From positions 713,439 through 777,438 of the forward strand of contig NZ_LGHP01000002.1 of NCBI RefSeq assembly GCF_001280845.1: a stretch of DNA of 64,000 bases, in the 5' to 3' direction. Origin of the DNA: Bacillus sp. FJAT-28004. Its GTDB lineage: Bacteria > Bacillota > Bacilli > Paenibacillales > Paenibacillaceae. Below are positions 44,510-53,635 of this stretch, one piece after another. Position numbers and translations under genes: made by a program. A model generated the notes under the pieces. The model was not told the DNA's origin, did no database searches, and saw only the letters and a program-made list of their open reading frames with translations. Within the stretch, counting starts at the first letter, position 1. Every line of letters starts with the position of its first letter.

Positions 44510-45028
44510 CTATTTCCAGTATTTCTCGATAATAGCATCGCGACCAGAATACACCCTGGATTCCTTATAAAACTTAGGATTTTTACGGTGATAGTTCTGG
44601 TGGTACTCTTCCGCAGGATAGAAAGTCTCCGCTTCTTGAATCTCTGTTGCAATCGGCTTGTCAAAACGGCCGCTCTTCCCAAGCTCTTCCTTGGATAATT
44701 GAGCAAGCTGACGCTGTTCTTCTGTATGATAAAAGATGGCAGCACGGTATTGGCTCTTGCGATCATTGCCTTGCCCTATAGCATCTGTAGGGTCAATTTG
44801 CGGCCAATAAAGCTCGAGCAGCTTTTCATATGGGAAGATGTCTGAATCATACGTGATTTGCACGACTTCTAAATGCCCGGTTTCACCAGTCAATACTTGC
44901 TCATAACTAGGGTTCTCCAGCGTTCCGCCCATATAGCCGGACAGAATGCCATGTATGCCGGGCTGCTCTTCAAAAGGAGTTACCATACACCAGAAACAGC
45001 CTCCGGCAAACGTTGCTTTTTGTATCAC
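44510..45028 (-). CDS. msrA: Peptide methionine-S-sulfoxide reductase MsrA, 172 aa
   Basis: The catalytic motif GGCFWC (Cys11 from the start used here) is followed by MVTPFEEQPGIHGILSGYMG and LELYWPQIDPTDAIGQGNDRKSQYRA, the standard MsrA core. It repairs oxidised methionine. I prefer the GTG at 45028, which has GGGG seven bases upstream and gives the usual short N-terminus (MIQKATFAGGCFWC). The ATG at 45070 adds 14 residues and has no ribosome site. No fused MsrB domain is present. Confidence 0.92.
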   Translation of the reverse strand: MIQKATFAGGCFWCMVTPFEEQPGIHGILSGYMGGTLENPSYEQVLTGETGHLEVVQITYDSDIFPYEKLLELYWPQIDPTDAIGQGNDRKSQYRAAIFYHTEEQRQLAQLSKEELGKSGRFDKPIATEIQEAETFYPAEEYHQNYHRKNPKFYKESRVYSGRDAIIEKYWK

Positions 45029-45172
45029 TTGTTTTCCCCATTTCCTATCAGTGGTTTGGAAAATAGACATTGTCTAGAAAAACCAAAACTTTTGCAGTAA
45101 ACTAATTAAATCTAATTATATCTATTTATAATCAAATAGTACATGACATTCATTTGGGAGTAGGGATAATAT

Positions 45173-45928
45173 ATGATTTTTGTGTTTGATTTGGATGGAA
45201 CGATTTGTTTTAAAGGGCAGCCTGTATCGGAAATGATTCTTAGCTGCTTGGAGGAATTAACTCATGCAGGGCATGAAGTTATTTTTGCTTCTGCGCGTCC
45301 GATTCGTGATATGCTTCCTGTTCTTCACAAACGTTTTCACAGCTTTTCTCTTATAGGAGGAAATGGATCTCTCGTTTCTAAGGATGACAACATGACCTCT
45401 ATAGAAACTTTTAATGAAGACTTAACCGTTAACTTGTTGAAGCATATAGAAGATCATCAAGCGACCTATTTAATTGATAGTCATTGGGACTATGCTTACA
45501 CCGGTTCATTAGAGCATCCAATATTAAAAAATGTTGATGCCTCCAAGCTTGCTAAGCTAGTTGCAGTAGAGTCGCTAGAATCCATCGTCAAAATTCTTAT
45601 CCTTACCGCTAACGATATGGAAATCTTGGAGCAAAAGCTTGCAAGCCTAGATGTTGTTATTCACAGGCATCGTAATGAAGGTGTCATTGATATTAGCCCA
45701 AAAAACATTCATAAATGGAGCGCTCTTCAAAAATTAGGAGTTGAAACACAGCAATTTATTGCATTTGGGAATGATGCCAATGATATTTCGATGTTTCAAA
45801 ACGCCAAGCAAGCGATTATGATTGGTCATCATGATGAGTTAGCTCCTTTTGCGACTGAGTCGATCCCACTCGTAGGAAGCTGCGAAGAATTGATCGTGAA
45901 GAAATTGAAGGAGCTTGCAAAATATTAG
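45173..45928 (+). CDS. HAD-superfamily hydrolase, Cof type, 251 aa
   Basis: The HAD motifs are FDLDGT (D6, D8), ASARP, K181 and GNDAND (199-204), and a C2-type cap lies between. These are sugar-phosphate or cofactor phosphatases. The GrpB-like gene follows 34 bp later on the same strand. No specific substrate can be named. Confidence 0.9.
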   Translation: MIFVFDLDGTICFKGQPVSEMILSCLEELTHAGHEVIFASARPIRDMLPVLHKRFHSFSLIGGNGSLVSKDDNMTSIETFNEDLTVNLLKHIEDHQATYLIDSHWDYAYTGSLEHPILKNVDASKLAKLVAVESLESIVKILILTANDMEILEQKLASLDVVIHRHRNEGVIDISPKNIHKWSALQKLGVETQQFIAFGNDANDISMFQNAKQAIMIGHHDELAPFATESIPLVGSCEELIVKKLKELAKY

Positions 45929-45962
45929 TTTCCATAAAAAACAGCAATAAAAGGAGATCATT

Positions 45963-46508
45963 ATGGAGGATCAATGGATAATAGCTAAACATGATCCAGA
46001 ATGGAAAAATCTATTCAATGAAATCGCTCTGAAACTAAGAGATACATTGGGAGATATGGTCATTCGAATTGATCATGTAGGCTCAACGTCGGTAGTTGGT
46101 TTGGATGCGAAGCCCATCATTGATATTCAACTATCTGTTATCGATCTTGAAACGATAGTAAACATTAAGAGCAGGATTGAGAGCGTAGGTTTCGTGTTTC
46201 GGGAAGAAAATACTGACAAAACGAAGAAGTATTTTCGAGAAATACCGGGCAATCGAAGAACTCATATTCATGTACGGCAAGCGGGTAGTTTTTCAGAACA
46301 ATTAACTTTACTGTTTAGAGATTATTTACGCGCACACCCTGCGGATTGTTTAAGGTACGCTCAGGAGAAACATCGATTATTCGAGATTTTCAAGAATGAA
46401 CGCTCCAAATATGTAGAAGGCAAAGGTCCGATCGTTTGGGATATTATTCAGAAAGCTCATGTTTGGTCACAAGAAGTGGGTTGGAAACCAAGTGTTTCAG
46501 ATATGTAA
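45963..46508 (+). CDS. GrpB/UPF0157 nucleotidyltransferase-fold protein, 181 aa
   Basis: DPEWKNLFNEIALKLRD and IDHVGSTSVVGLDAKPIIDI match the GrpB family, which has a minimal nucleotidyltransferase-like fold; the GS motif and later Asp residues are kept. AAAGGAGATC is the ribosome site. It is probably co-transcribed with the HAD gene. The biochemical role of the family is not established. Confidence 0.9.
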   Translation: MEDQWIIAKHDPEWKNLFNEIALKLRDTLGDMVIRIDHVGSTSVVGLDAKPIIDIQLSVIDLETIVNIKSRIESVGFVFREENTDKTKKYFREIPGNRRTHIHVRQAGSFSEQLTLLFRDYLRAHPADCLRYAQEKHRLFEIFKNERSKYVEGKGPIVWDIIQKAHVWSQEVGWKPSVSDM

Positions 46509-46548
46509 TGGAGAGATTTTGTTTTAAATACCTATAGTTAAATATCTG

Positions 46549-46615
46549 CGGCAGCCCAAGGACGTTAATTTCGTCCAAGGCTGCCGTTTCTAATTTTAAC
46601 AGGTCAGACTAAGAC
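46549..46615 (+). repeat. Dispersed hairpin repeat, copy 7, with double-arm terminator
   Basis: CGGCAGCC (46549-46556) / GGCTGCCG (46579-46586) with inner GGACG / CGTCC, then TTTC and ATTTTAACAGGTCAGACTAAG, a degraded right edge. Terminates the GrpB gene. Confidence 0.55.
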
Positions 46616-46694
46616 ATGATTTGACTTGAACAAGTGAAACTTGCTCCTTCCGGAATATTAAAATGAAATTAGTACCAAAATAGAGTGAGGATTT

Positions 46695-46742
46695 ATGGAT
46701 TGTATAGATATGGATGTGATCGGATTTGAGCGGTTCGAGTAA
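46695..46742 (+). CDS. Short upstream reading frame, 15 codons, candidate leader peptide
   Basis: ATG 46695 lies four bases behind GAGG and reads MDCIDMDVIGFERFE to TAA at 46740-46742. It overlaps the TTG start of the germination permease (46726), whose own ribosome site is poor. Translation of the leader could deliver ribosomes to that start. It may instead be chance. Confidence 0.3.
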   Translation: MDCIDMDVIGFERFE

Positions 46743-47823
46743 TAAAATCAGCTTTGTACAGGTATTTATGATGTTATCTTTAATGAACGGCCTGACCAGT
46801 CACGTTATTGTAAATCCGATGATCCTATCTGCATCCAAAAGAGATTCATGGATTACAGTGCTTGTTTCAGGTGGGCTTTTCCTTATTTGGATTTTGCTAT
46901 TGGTTTGGTTAATGAACCGATCCGGTCAACAGGAATGGAAGTCATGGCTATCCCGAAGGAGTTCGCCGTTTGTATCGTGGCTGCTTATCCTTCCAGTCTG
47001 TATCCAGATGTATCTGATTGGTGGAATGACAGTCATCCATACCGCAACCTGGCATGTCACGAATTATTTGCCTTCAAGCCCCAAGATGCTGCTAGTTGTC
47101 TCACTCGTGTTATTTTGTACGGCAATGTCTATGTGGGGGCTGAGAGTCATTGCCATTGTGGCGGGAGTGCTGCTGCCGCTTGTTGCCGTGTTAGGCATAT
47201 TCGTTAGTTCTTTCAATTCACCTATGAAAGATTTTACACTTTTAAAGCCTGTACTCGAGCATGGGTGGGGACCAGTATGGAACGGAATGGTTTATTCTGG
47301 GGCTGGCTTTGTGGAATTGTTGGCGCTGATTGTGCTTCAACATCATGTGAGATCCAAGATTCGGGTTTGGCAGCTGCTGATCTATGGTTTATTTTCTATC
47401 TTGATCTCGCTCGGCCCGATCATCGGGGCAATCACAGAATTTGGACCTATAGAGGCTTCGCATCAAATGACTTCGCCATATGAGCAGTGGAGACTCGTGA
47501 AAATAGGGCAATTTATTGAGCATCTGGACTTTTTGTCTATCTTTCAATGGCTGTCTGGTGCCATTGTTCGGATAAGCTTATCCGTTTATATATTTGTGGA
47601 ATTGCTGTCATTTCGCAAAGCACGCAGTCGACACTGGGCAATTGCTGTCATTATGATGAGTTATATTCTTCTGTCATTGTTTCCGGTAAATGAATATTCC
47701 TTTTATTTGTGGATGGACCGTTACTACATGCCAATCTCACTGGCGGTATTATTATCCTTTTCATTCTTATGGATGATTGCCGCCTTGTTCTTAGGATCTG
47801 CCTCACGGGAGGGGAAAACATGA
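46726..47823 (+). CDS. GerAB-type spore germination permease, 365 aa
   Basis: About ten membrane helices in the amino-acid-permease-like arrangement of the GerAB/Spore_permease family: FVQVFMMLSLMNGLTSHVIV, WHVTNYLPSSPKMLLVVSL, and LLKPVLEHGWGPVWNG-type central segment. It is the likely germinant-binding subunit of a GerA-type receptor in the spore inner membrane. The start is TTG 46726 with a weak ribosome site. Its stop overlaps the GerAA-type start by ATGA. Operon order here is B-A-C. Confidence 0.9.
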   Translation: MSGSSNKISFVQVFMMLSLMNGLTSHVIVNPMILSASKRDSWITVLVSGGLFLIWILLLVWLMNRSGQQEWKSWLSRRSSPFVSWLLILPVCIQMYLIGGMTVIHTATWHVTNYLPSSPKMLLVVSLVLFCTAMSMWGLRVIAIVAGVLLPLVAVLGIFVSSFNSPMKDFTLLKPVLEHGWGPVWNGMVYSGAGFVELLALIVLQHHVRSKIRVWQLLIYGLFSILISLGPIIGAITEFGPIEASHQMTSPYEQWRLVKIGQFIEHLDFLSIFQWLSGAIVRISLSVYIFVELLSFRKARSRHWAIAVIMMSYILLSLFPVNEYSFYLWMDRYYMPISLAVLLSFSFLWMIAALFLGSASREGKT

Positions 47824-49292
47824 ATGGAAAATCACAGAAAAAGACAGAGAACTGGAATGAGGAGAGCTTAAGAGCTCTCTTCGCCGGCTCTTTAGATGTC
47901 AAAATCCAGGCTTGTCACTTCGGAGAGCAAGTAAGTGCTGACGTGGTGATCGCCTATGCAGAAGGTCTGAGCCATACCGCGGATATTGGGAAATTCATAT
48001 TGCCAGAGCTGAATCGCTTATTCAAGGAACAAGGTTCATTCAAGGACCCCATTGTTCATTTGTCTAATGTACTTTCCATTACAGAATTAGCAGAAACATC
48101 GGAGGATACATTATCCGAGACACTATTTCAAGGGGATCTTCTGCTCATTTTTACAGAAGAGAACAAAGTAGCCTTTGTAAGCATTGCAGATAAGCCAACG
48201 AGGCAGCCATACGAATCCAGTACAGAAATTTCGGTTAAGGGCCCACGAGACGGCTTCGTTGAAGATATTACTGTAAATATTGCTTTAATTCGCAAGCGTC
48301 TACGCAGCCCTTCACTTCATGTAGATACTGTAACGTTAGGAAGAAGAACAAAGACGCGGATAGGAGTGCTTTTTTGTTACGACATTGTTAATCCTAAAAT
48401 GTTGGAGGAAATACGCAGCCGATTAAAAAAGATTGATATTGACGGTATTATCAGCATCAGCCAGTTAGAGGAAATGTTGTCTGATTCGAAATTTAAGCTA
48501 TTGCCGATTATGGATTTTACAGGAAGGCCGGATTACGCCGTCCAAAGCTTGCTTTCGGGGCGAGTTGTACTCGTAGTCGATGGATTGCCGATGGTGTTAA
48601 TTGCACCAGCTGGCTTGACATTTATTTTAAAATCTCCGGAGGATGCCCACTTTAATTATGCCTATGTTTCGTTCTCAAGAATAATAAGAGGGATCAGCCT
48701 GTTTCTATCCATTTTTCTTCCAGCGATTTGGGTTGCGTTAGTGTCGTTTCACCAAGATCAGATTCCATTTCAAATGATGGCCACCATTTCCGTTACACGG
48801 CTCGGGCTGCCGCTTTCATCTCATATGGAGATGTTTCTGCTGCTAATGCTGCTTGAGATATTCAGAGAAGCGGGTGTACGGCTTCCTAACGCGATCGGTC
48901 AGACACTAACGTCAATTGGCGGGTTGATCATTGGCGACGCAGCCATTCGGGCGGGGCTGGTCTCGCCTTCAGTCGTTGTAGTAGGTGCGATTACCGCCGT
49001 ATCTGGGGTAACTCTAGTGAATCAGACGTTAAGCACACAGGTTAGTATTCTGAGGCTTTTCTTTTTTATCCTATCTGCCATTCTTGGTATGTATGGTGTC
49101 ATTTTGGGTATGGTACTGCTCATTGGTTACATGGGGAGTATGAACTCGTTTGGCGTTAGCTACTTATCACCATTTTCTCCGCTTTCAGTTAAAGAATTGG
49201 TTATCTCATTTCTAAGATTGCCTTGGGATAAGATCAACAAACGACCTACTGGACTCAATACAGTTGACAGTGATAAGACGAAGGAGGATTAG
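47820..49292 (+). CDS. GerAA-type spore germination protein, 490 aa
   Basis: A soluble N-terminal domain (about 1-270) with EVSVKGPRDGFVEDITVNI-like text (EISVKGPRDGFVEDITVNIA) is followed by about five membrane helices. RGISLFLSIFLPAIWVALVS and EIFREAGVRLPNAIGQTLTS are the family hallmark. The start is ATG 47820 behind GGAGGGG; the frame upstream overlaps the permease gene and is not homologous. It acts with the B and C subunits as a germinant receptor. Confidence 0.95.
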   Translation: MNGKSQKKTENWNEESLRALFAGSLDVKIQACHFGEQVSADVVIAYAEGLSHTADIGKFILPELNRLFKEQGSFKDPIVHLSNVLSITELAETSEDTLSETLFQGDLLLIFTEENKVAFVSIADKPTRQPYESSTEISVKGPRDGFVEDITVNIALIRKRLRSPSLHVDTVTLGRRTKTRIGVLFCYDIVNPKMLEEIRSRLKKIDIDGIISISQLEEMLSDSKFKLLPIMDFTGRPDYAVQSLLSGRVVLVVDGLPMVLIAPAGLTFILKSPEDAHFNYAYVSFSRIIRGISLFLSIFLPAIWVALVSFHQDQIPFQMMATISVTRLGLPLSSHMEMFLLLMLLEIFREAGVRLPNAIGQTLTSIGGLIIGDAAIRAGLVSPSVVVVGAITAVSGVTLVNQTLSTQVSILRLFFFILSAILGMYGVILGMVLLIGYMGSMNSFGVSYLSPFSPLSVKELVISFLRLPWDKINKRPTGLNTVDSDKTKED

Positions 49293-49294
49293 CT

Positions 49295-50443
49295 ATGTAT
49301 ATTTTCCGGGCAATAAGTTTGCTTCTGTGCAGTAGTATATTGATTTTGAATGGTTGCACAGGCACGCCGGAAATACAAAACATGGCTTATGCAACGGCTA
49401 TTGGCATTGATTTTAAAGATGGAAAATGGATTGCCTATGCGCAAATATTGAATTTTTCAAATATCTCGCATAGTGAACAAGTTACGCTTGGACAACCTGT
49501 CCCGGTTTGGGTTGGTAAAGGGGAGGGGGAAACGGTGGCATTAGCGCTTACTGACATAAGCAGAACAGCTCAGCTACAAGTATTCTGGGGGCATGTAAAA
49601 GCTGTCGTAATGACAGAAGCGGTGCTTAAGAAGAGTGTCACCGATGTGTATAGCGCAATTAATCGCTATCGGGAAGTGCGCTACAATATTCTCATCTATG
49701 GAACGAAGCGGGAGATTCCAGATATTTTAGTCCAGAAATCGATTCTGAATTTATCACCTCTTGAGACGATTATGTTTACGGCAACTCAAATGAGCTCACC
49801 GATTTCGGTAATTTTACCCGTTACTGTGAATCGAGTCATAGCGGATTTGAATGAGCCGGGAGAGCCGGCAATGATTCCTTCCATTGATCTTGATACAAAT
49901 GATTGGATGGAAGACAAACAAGCAAAGCCGATGTTTGCGTTGTCGGGCGGTTATTTCTTCAAGCAGAATAAGATGATTGGCTGGATGTCAGTACGGGATC
50001 TGCAAGGGATTAGATGGGCCGAAAAAGGACTTAAGCGTATACCGCTTAAAGTTTCTGCCCATGGCTCACCCGCTGCTGTAATTGAGTTCTCTTCCCCAAA
50101 AATGCGGATTAGTCCCGTAAAGGTGAATGGAGAAACTCGCTTTAATCTTGAAGTTGAAGCAAATGGCTATGTGATAGAGCTTATGCAAGACGTTACAATG
50201 AACCATTTGAAGGATCGTGCAGCTGATGCCATCCGCAAAGAAATTACGAGCACCTACCGCAAAGCGATTAAGCAAAATATCGATCCGTTTCATCTCAGAG
50301 AGTCGCTCTATCGTTCGTCACCCTTGGAGTTTCGGCGTTTGTCCGGCAGCGATGCCTTCTTCTTGAAAAATGATTCTCTCGGAGAAATAAAAATTAATAT
50401 CAATCTATTGAATACGGGGAAATATAAGGGGACAAAAAATTAA
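49295..50443 (+). CDS. GerAC-type spore germination lipoprotein, 382 aa
   Basis: Signal peptide with lipobox LNGC (Cys21) and the family text NMAYATAIGIDFKDGKWIAY, GHVKAVVMTEAVLKK and a C-terminal LKDRAADAIRKEITSTYRKA. It is the third subunit of the receptor, anchored to the outside of the spore inner membrane. It begins two bases after the stop of the A subunit gene. Confidence 0.95.
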   Translation: MYIFRAISLLLCSSILILNGCTGTPEIQNMAYATAIGIDFKDGKWIAYAQILNFSNISHSEQVTLGQPVPVWVGKGEGETVALALTDISRTAQLQVFWGHVKAVVMTEAVLKKSVTDVYSAINRYREVRYNILIYGTKREIPDILVQKSILNLSPLETIMFTATQMSSPISVILPVTVNRVIADLNEPGEPAMIPSIDLDTNDWMEDKQAKPMFALSGGYFFKQNKMIGWMSVRDLQGIRWAEKGLKRIPLKVSAHGSPAAVIEFSSPKMRISPVKVNGETRFNLEVEANGYVIELMQDVTMNHLKDRAADAIRKEITSTYRKAIKQNIDPFHLRESLYRSSPLEFRRLSGSDAFFLKNDSLGEIKININLLNTGKYKGTKN

Positions 50444-50563
50444 ACGGTTTAGTCATGTTGAGACCAAAGTGTTATTCCTCATAACTCTTGTAACAAGAGC
50501 ACAGTCATGAAGCCATCTCTATTCATAGAATAGGAGGAACATGATATTGAGGGGTGAGCTTAA

Positions 50564-50788
50564 TTGGAGGAAATGTATCATTTTAGTAGAAGGAATATGA
50601 ATTGCAGAGTACGCGTTCATACTCGAAATGGGCAATGCTTTGATGGTGTTATCGTTAATGTTGATAGGAATAACGTATATTTACGGACATCGGATGGGGT
50701 ACGAACGTCTCAATGGTTTGGGTTTGATCGTAGAAATAATATATTGGCTCTATCACTGTTCACTCTTCTTGCGATAGCCTTAATTTAG
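50564..50788 (+). CDS. Small Sm-like-fold protein with C-terminal membrane segment, 74 aa
   Basis: CRVRVHTRNGQCFDGVIVNVDRNNVYLRT resembles an Sm/Hfq-like beta strand pattern, followed by a short hydrophobic end (NILALSLFTLLAIALI). I cannot name the family; similar small proteins occur near germination genes in related bacteria. The start is TTG 50564 behind GAGGGGTGA. A 19-codon frame (50541-50600) with the stronger TAGGAGGAAC site overlaps this start in another frame, so one of the two is likely to control the other. Confidence 0.6.
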   Translation: MEEMYHFSRRNMNCRVRVHTRNGQCFDGVIVNVDRNNVYLRTSDGVRTSQWFGFDRRNNILALSLFTLLAIALI

Positions 50789-50822
50789 GTGCAAGACTAT
50801 TAGACAAACACGCCATCCTAAT

Positions 50823-50866
50823 AAAGCAACCTCAGGTCTCCTTTGACCTGAGGTTGCTTTGTTTTG
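50823..50866. terminator. Strong bidirectional terminator
   Basis: AAAGCAACCTCAGGTC (50823-50838) pairs perfectly with GACCTGAGGTTGCTTT (50845-50860). It lies between the 50564 gene and the convergent aldo/keto reductase gene. Confidence 0.9.
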
Positions 50867-50909
50867 TGGTAACAGAATACAAAATAGCACACCGAAAGTT
50901 TTTTGCAGC

Positions 50910-51827
50910 TTATGGAAGAATATTTCCTGCAGCACGATAAATACCGTACCATTCTTCGCGTGTCAAATGAACTTCGGTAGCATTGCAGCAATCGTTTAAG
51001 CGGTCTAGATTCATTGTACCGATAACCGGTTGCATATGTGCAGGATGACGCAAAAGCCATGCAATGGCAATCGTTGTATTGCTAACCTTATATTTTTCAG
51101 CAATTTCATCGATTTTCAGATTCAATTCTGGGAACTTGTCGTTTCCAAGAAATACACCCTCGAAGAATCCATATTGGAAAGGTGACCAAGGCTGAATAGT
51201 AATATCGTTCAGTCTGCAATAATCGAGCACGCTGCCATCACGGTGCACAGCAGCATCATTCTCCATATTTACGTTAAATCCGCTCGAAATCATAGTAGCG
51301 TTGGTAATGCTTAATTGAAGCTGGTTAGCAACAAGAGGCTGCTTCACCGATTTCTTTAGTAATTGGATCTGCATTGGCGTTTGATTGGATACGCCGAAAT
51401 GACGTACTTTGCCCGAACTTTCAAGGCGATCAAAAGCTTCGGCTACTTCTTCCGGCTCGACCAATGTATCTGGACGGTGCAAAAGCAAAATGTCCAAGTA
51501 ATCGGTTTTCAGCCGCTTCAAAATAGCATCTACCGAATCTAAAATATGTTCTTTAGAGAAGTCAAACATGCCAGGACGAATGCCGCACTTCGATTGTAGA
51601 ATAATCTTTTCCCGAATTTCATCGTTCATATGGATAGCATCTGCGAATATTTCCTCACAAGTTCCACCGCCGTAAATATCAGCATGGTCGAAGAAATTCG
51701 CACCCTTATCCAGCGCTGTCTGAACAAAACGTTCAGCACCGGCCTTGTCCAGCGAATTAATACGCATGCAACCGACTGCAATCACCGGCACCTCTAGTGT
51801 ACTGTTTCCAAGTTTCATAGTCCTCAT
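50910..51827 (-). CDS. Aldo/keto reductase (YdhF-like), 305 aa
   Basis: The catalytic tetrad is visible: D47 and Y52 in FFDHADIYGGG, K80 in LQSKCG and H117 in LLLHRPD; the NADP-binding end IGTMNLDRLNDCC is also kept. These enzymes reduce aldehydes and ketones. GGAGGA lies nine bases before ATG 51827. Upstream bases 51828-52149 show no gene and no clear regulatory pattern beyond A/T-rich sequence. Confidence 0.92.
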   Translation of the reverse strand: MRTMKLGNSTLEVPVIAVGCMRINSLDKAGAERFVQTALDKGANFFDHADIYGGGTCEEIFADAIHMNDEIREKIILQSKCGIRPGMFDFSKEHILDSVDAILKRLKTDYLDILLLHRPDTLVEPEEVAEAFDRLESSGKVRHFGVSNQTPMQIQLLKKSVKQPLVANQLQLSITNATMISSGFNVNMENDAAVHRDGSVLDYCRLNDITIQPWSPFQYGFFEGVFLGNDKFPELNLKIDEIAEKYKVSNTTIAIAWLLRHPAHMQPVIGTMNLDRLNDCCNATEVHLTREEWYGIYRAAGNILP

Positions 51828-52149
51828 GATTTAAGTCCTCCTTCGTGATTGGTTAACTTTGTTTAATGGATTCATCGCAAATAGAAAGGCGATCTATTTG
51901 TTATTGCACAGATTTTTGTAAACGCCTTCCTTGTTAATTGTGCCTTCTGATTGTCTCACATAAGTCCTTAGCATTTCAATATTTACAAAAAGGATAAAAT
52001 GATTTATTTGACTGCGCGAAGGGAGATCGCTAGGACATTTCTTCGTGTACTGGTATTTACATACAAATGCGCATTCGGTATTCTGGAGAAACGGTTCCTA
52101 GATTAGAAGTTTAATAACAATAAATTTGTAAAAAATGGAGGTAGCAACC

Positions 52150-52479
52150 TTGGCAACTATTGAGGATTTCATGAAATTAGAAATGCGTATTGGTACAGTC
52201 ATTAAAGCAGAACCTTTTCCGGAAGCTCGAAAACCAGCAATAAAATTAGAAATCGACTTCGGTGAGTTTGGTATTAAAAACTCTTCGGCACAGATCACAG
52301 AAAGATATGACTCAGAACAACTTATTGGGCGTCAAGTTGTCGCAGTCATGAATTTTCCTGTTAGACGTATCGCGGGCTTTAAATCCGAGGTCCTTGTTAT
52401 TGGTGGTACTCCAGCAGAAGGGGATGTGGTCCTTTTAAAGCCCGATCAGCCTGTTGCAAATGGAACGCCAATTGCGTAG
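52150..52479 (+). CDS. csaA: CsaA-type tRNA-binding domain protein, 109 aa
   Basis: A single OB-fold tRNA-binding domain (IEDFMKLEMRIGTVIKAEPF, NFPVRRIAGFKSEVLVIGG). B. subtilis CsaA is an export-related chaperone of the same length. The TTG at 52150, eight bases behind GGAGG, gives the usual MATIEDFMKLE start; the ATG at 52135 sits on the ribosome site itself. A strong hairpin follows. Confidence 0.92.
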   Translation: MATIEDFMKLEMRIGTVIKAEPFPEARKPAIKLEIDFGEFGIKNSSAQITERYDSEQLIGRQVVAVMNFPVRRIAGFKSEVLVIGGTPAEGDVVLLKPDQPVANGTPIA

Positions 52480-52510
52480 TGCTTTAGCGCGTGCTAATTT
52501 TATTAAAAAG

Positions 52511-52543
52511 GAACAGGCTGCCGATCTAATCGGCAGCCTGTTC
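52511..52543. terminator. Perfect 15-bp hairpin between convergent genes
   Basis: GAACAGGCTGCCGAT (52511-52525) pairs with ATCGGCAGCCTGTTC (52529-52543), loop CTA. The GGCTGCC core is shared with the hairpins of the dispersed repeat family. Confidence 0.8.
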
Positions 52544-53336
52544 AGCTATTAGCGTTTACGCGTCTACAGCGATCATAACAATTAAAGTTATAAGGTTCCA
52601 TATCTGCTTCGATGATTTTCGGTACATAGCCGTCGTCGGCTAAGCTGGTAAGAAGCTTTGTTAAATGCTTTGCAGTTTCTGGAAGATCATGCATGAGCAC
52701 GATAGGGGTCACATCATATTTTTCTAATTTTCGAATTTGATTGATTGTCGTTTTAATATAATCTTTGCTTGAGATCGACCAGTCGCTGCTGTCAACGTTC
52801 CAGTCCCACAATTTGTACCCATTGTCATTCAAGACCTTTCTATAAGAATCTGTTAAATAAGGAACACTGCCATAAGGTGTACGAATAATAACGGTAGAAA
52901 TACCTGTAATCTCCTCAAGTGTTTTTTGAGCTTGATTCATTTCATCAAGCGCTGATTTTTCAGATCGGTAAAACCGATTTTTATTATGAGTAACACCATG
53001 TAAGGCTACTGCATGTCCTTCTTCTACAATGCGTTTAACGATTTCCGGCGACTGTCGCATTTTAGGTTCTAACATAAAAAATGTGGCTTTTGCATGAAAA
53101 GACTTCAACGTATCTAAGATATCATTGGTAGCCGAAGATGGACCATCATCAAAGGTTAAATATATCGTTTTATCGTTTTTGCTATCGATATCGGATGGTT
53201 GCTTTACCGTAATTAAAGATGTTTCGAGTTCGACATCCAAGTCATTTACAGTTGTTTGGATATGGTTTGGAGCGCTGCTGCATGCAGATAATTGCGTTAC
53301 AATTAATAAAATGATACAAATGGCAAGCTTTCGCAT
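52542..53336 (-). CDS. Polysaccharide deacetylase lipoprotein, 264 aa
   Basis: The lipobox is LSAC (Cys19). NodB motifs are TFDDGPS (61-67), HGVTHN (113-118), RTPYGS (152-157), DWNVDSSDW and VLMHD. This identifies a metal-dependent carbohydrate esterase family 4 enzyme, probably acting on peptidoglycan or surface polysaccharide. The C-terminus NFNCYDRCRR carries a CxxxC pair that may form a disulfide. A single-gene unit. Confidence 0.92.
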   Translation of the reverse strand: MRKLAICIILLIVTQLSACSSAPNHIQTTVNDLDVELETSLITVKQPSDIDSKNDKTIYLTFDDGPSSATNDILDTLKSFHAKATFFMLEPKMRQSPEIVKRIVEEGHAVALHGVTHNKNRFYRSEKSALDEMNQAQKTLEEITGISTVIIRTPYGSVPYLTDSYRKVLNDNGYKLWDWNVDSSDWSISSKDYIKTTINQIRKLEKYDVTPIVLMHDLPETAKHLTKLLTSLADDGYVPKIIEADMEPYNFNCYDRCRRVNANS

Positions 53337-53535
53337 GAACTATTTCCTCGTTTGCTTTAAGATGTTTGAATATGCTGACTCATTTGCCCTTTCCTTTTAT
53401 TTTTTGGCTTATGGATTTGTTATGCTGCTTACCCATTGTAAAAAAAAGAAATGTCAGGATTATGGCTAACTTGTTTCTATGTTGTAAAATCTCGCAAAAG
53501 TCGACATATGTAACGACAAATAAAGAACAGGATAT

Positions 53536-53588
53536 GACAGCGGAAGATTAAGACTATTTATTCGAAGTCTTATGCTTCCGCTGTCTCT
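53536..53588 (+). terminator. Long bipartite hairpin
   Basis: GACAGCGGAAG (53536-53546) pairs with CTTCCGCTGTC (53575-53585), with inner TAAGACT / AGTCTTA. TCTTTG follows. A 29-codon frame (about 53465-53551, MANLFLCCKISQKSTYV...) ends inside it; I cannot tell whether that is a gene. Confidence 0.5.
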
Positions 53589-53635
53589 TTGTTTGGATGC
53601 CTTGCTTCTAAAAAGAAAGCTGCTGCATCAAAAAT

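Noticed and set aside
53125..53551. Plus-strand frames of 114 and 61 codons over the deacetylase 5' region
   Set aside because: Mostly antisense to or overlapping the promoter region of a well-supported gene; only the last 29 codons before the hairpin at 53536 remain possible.
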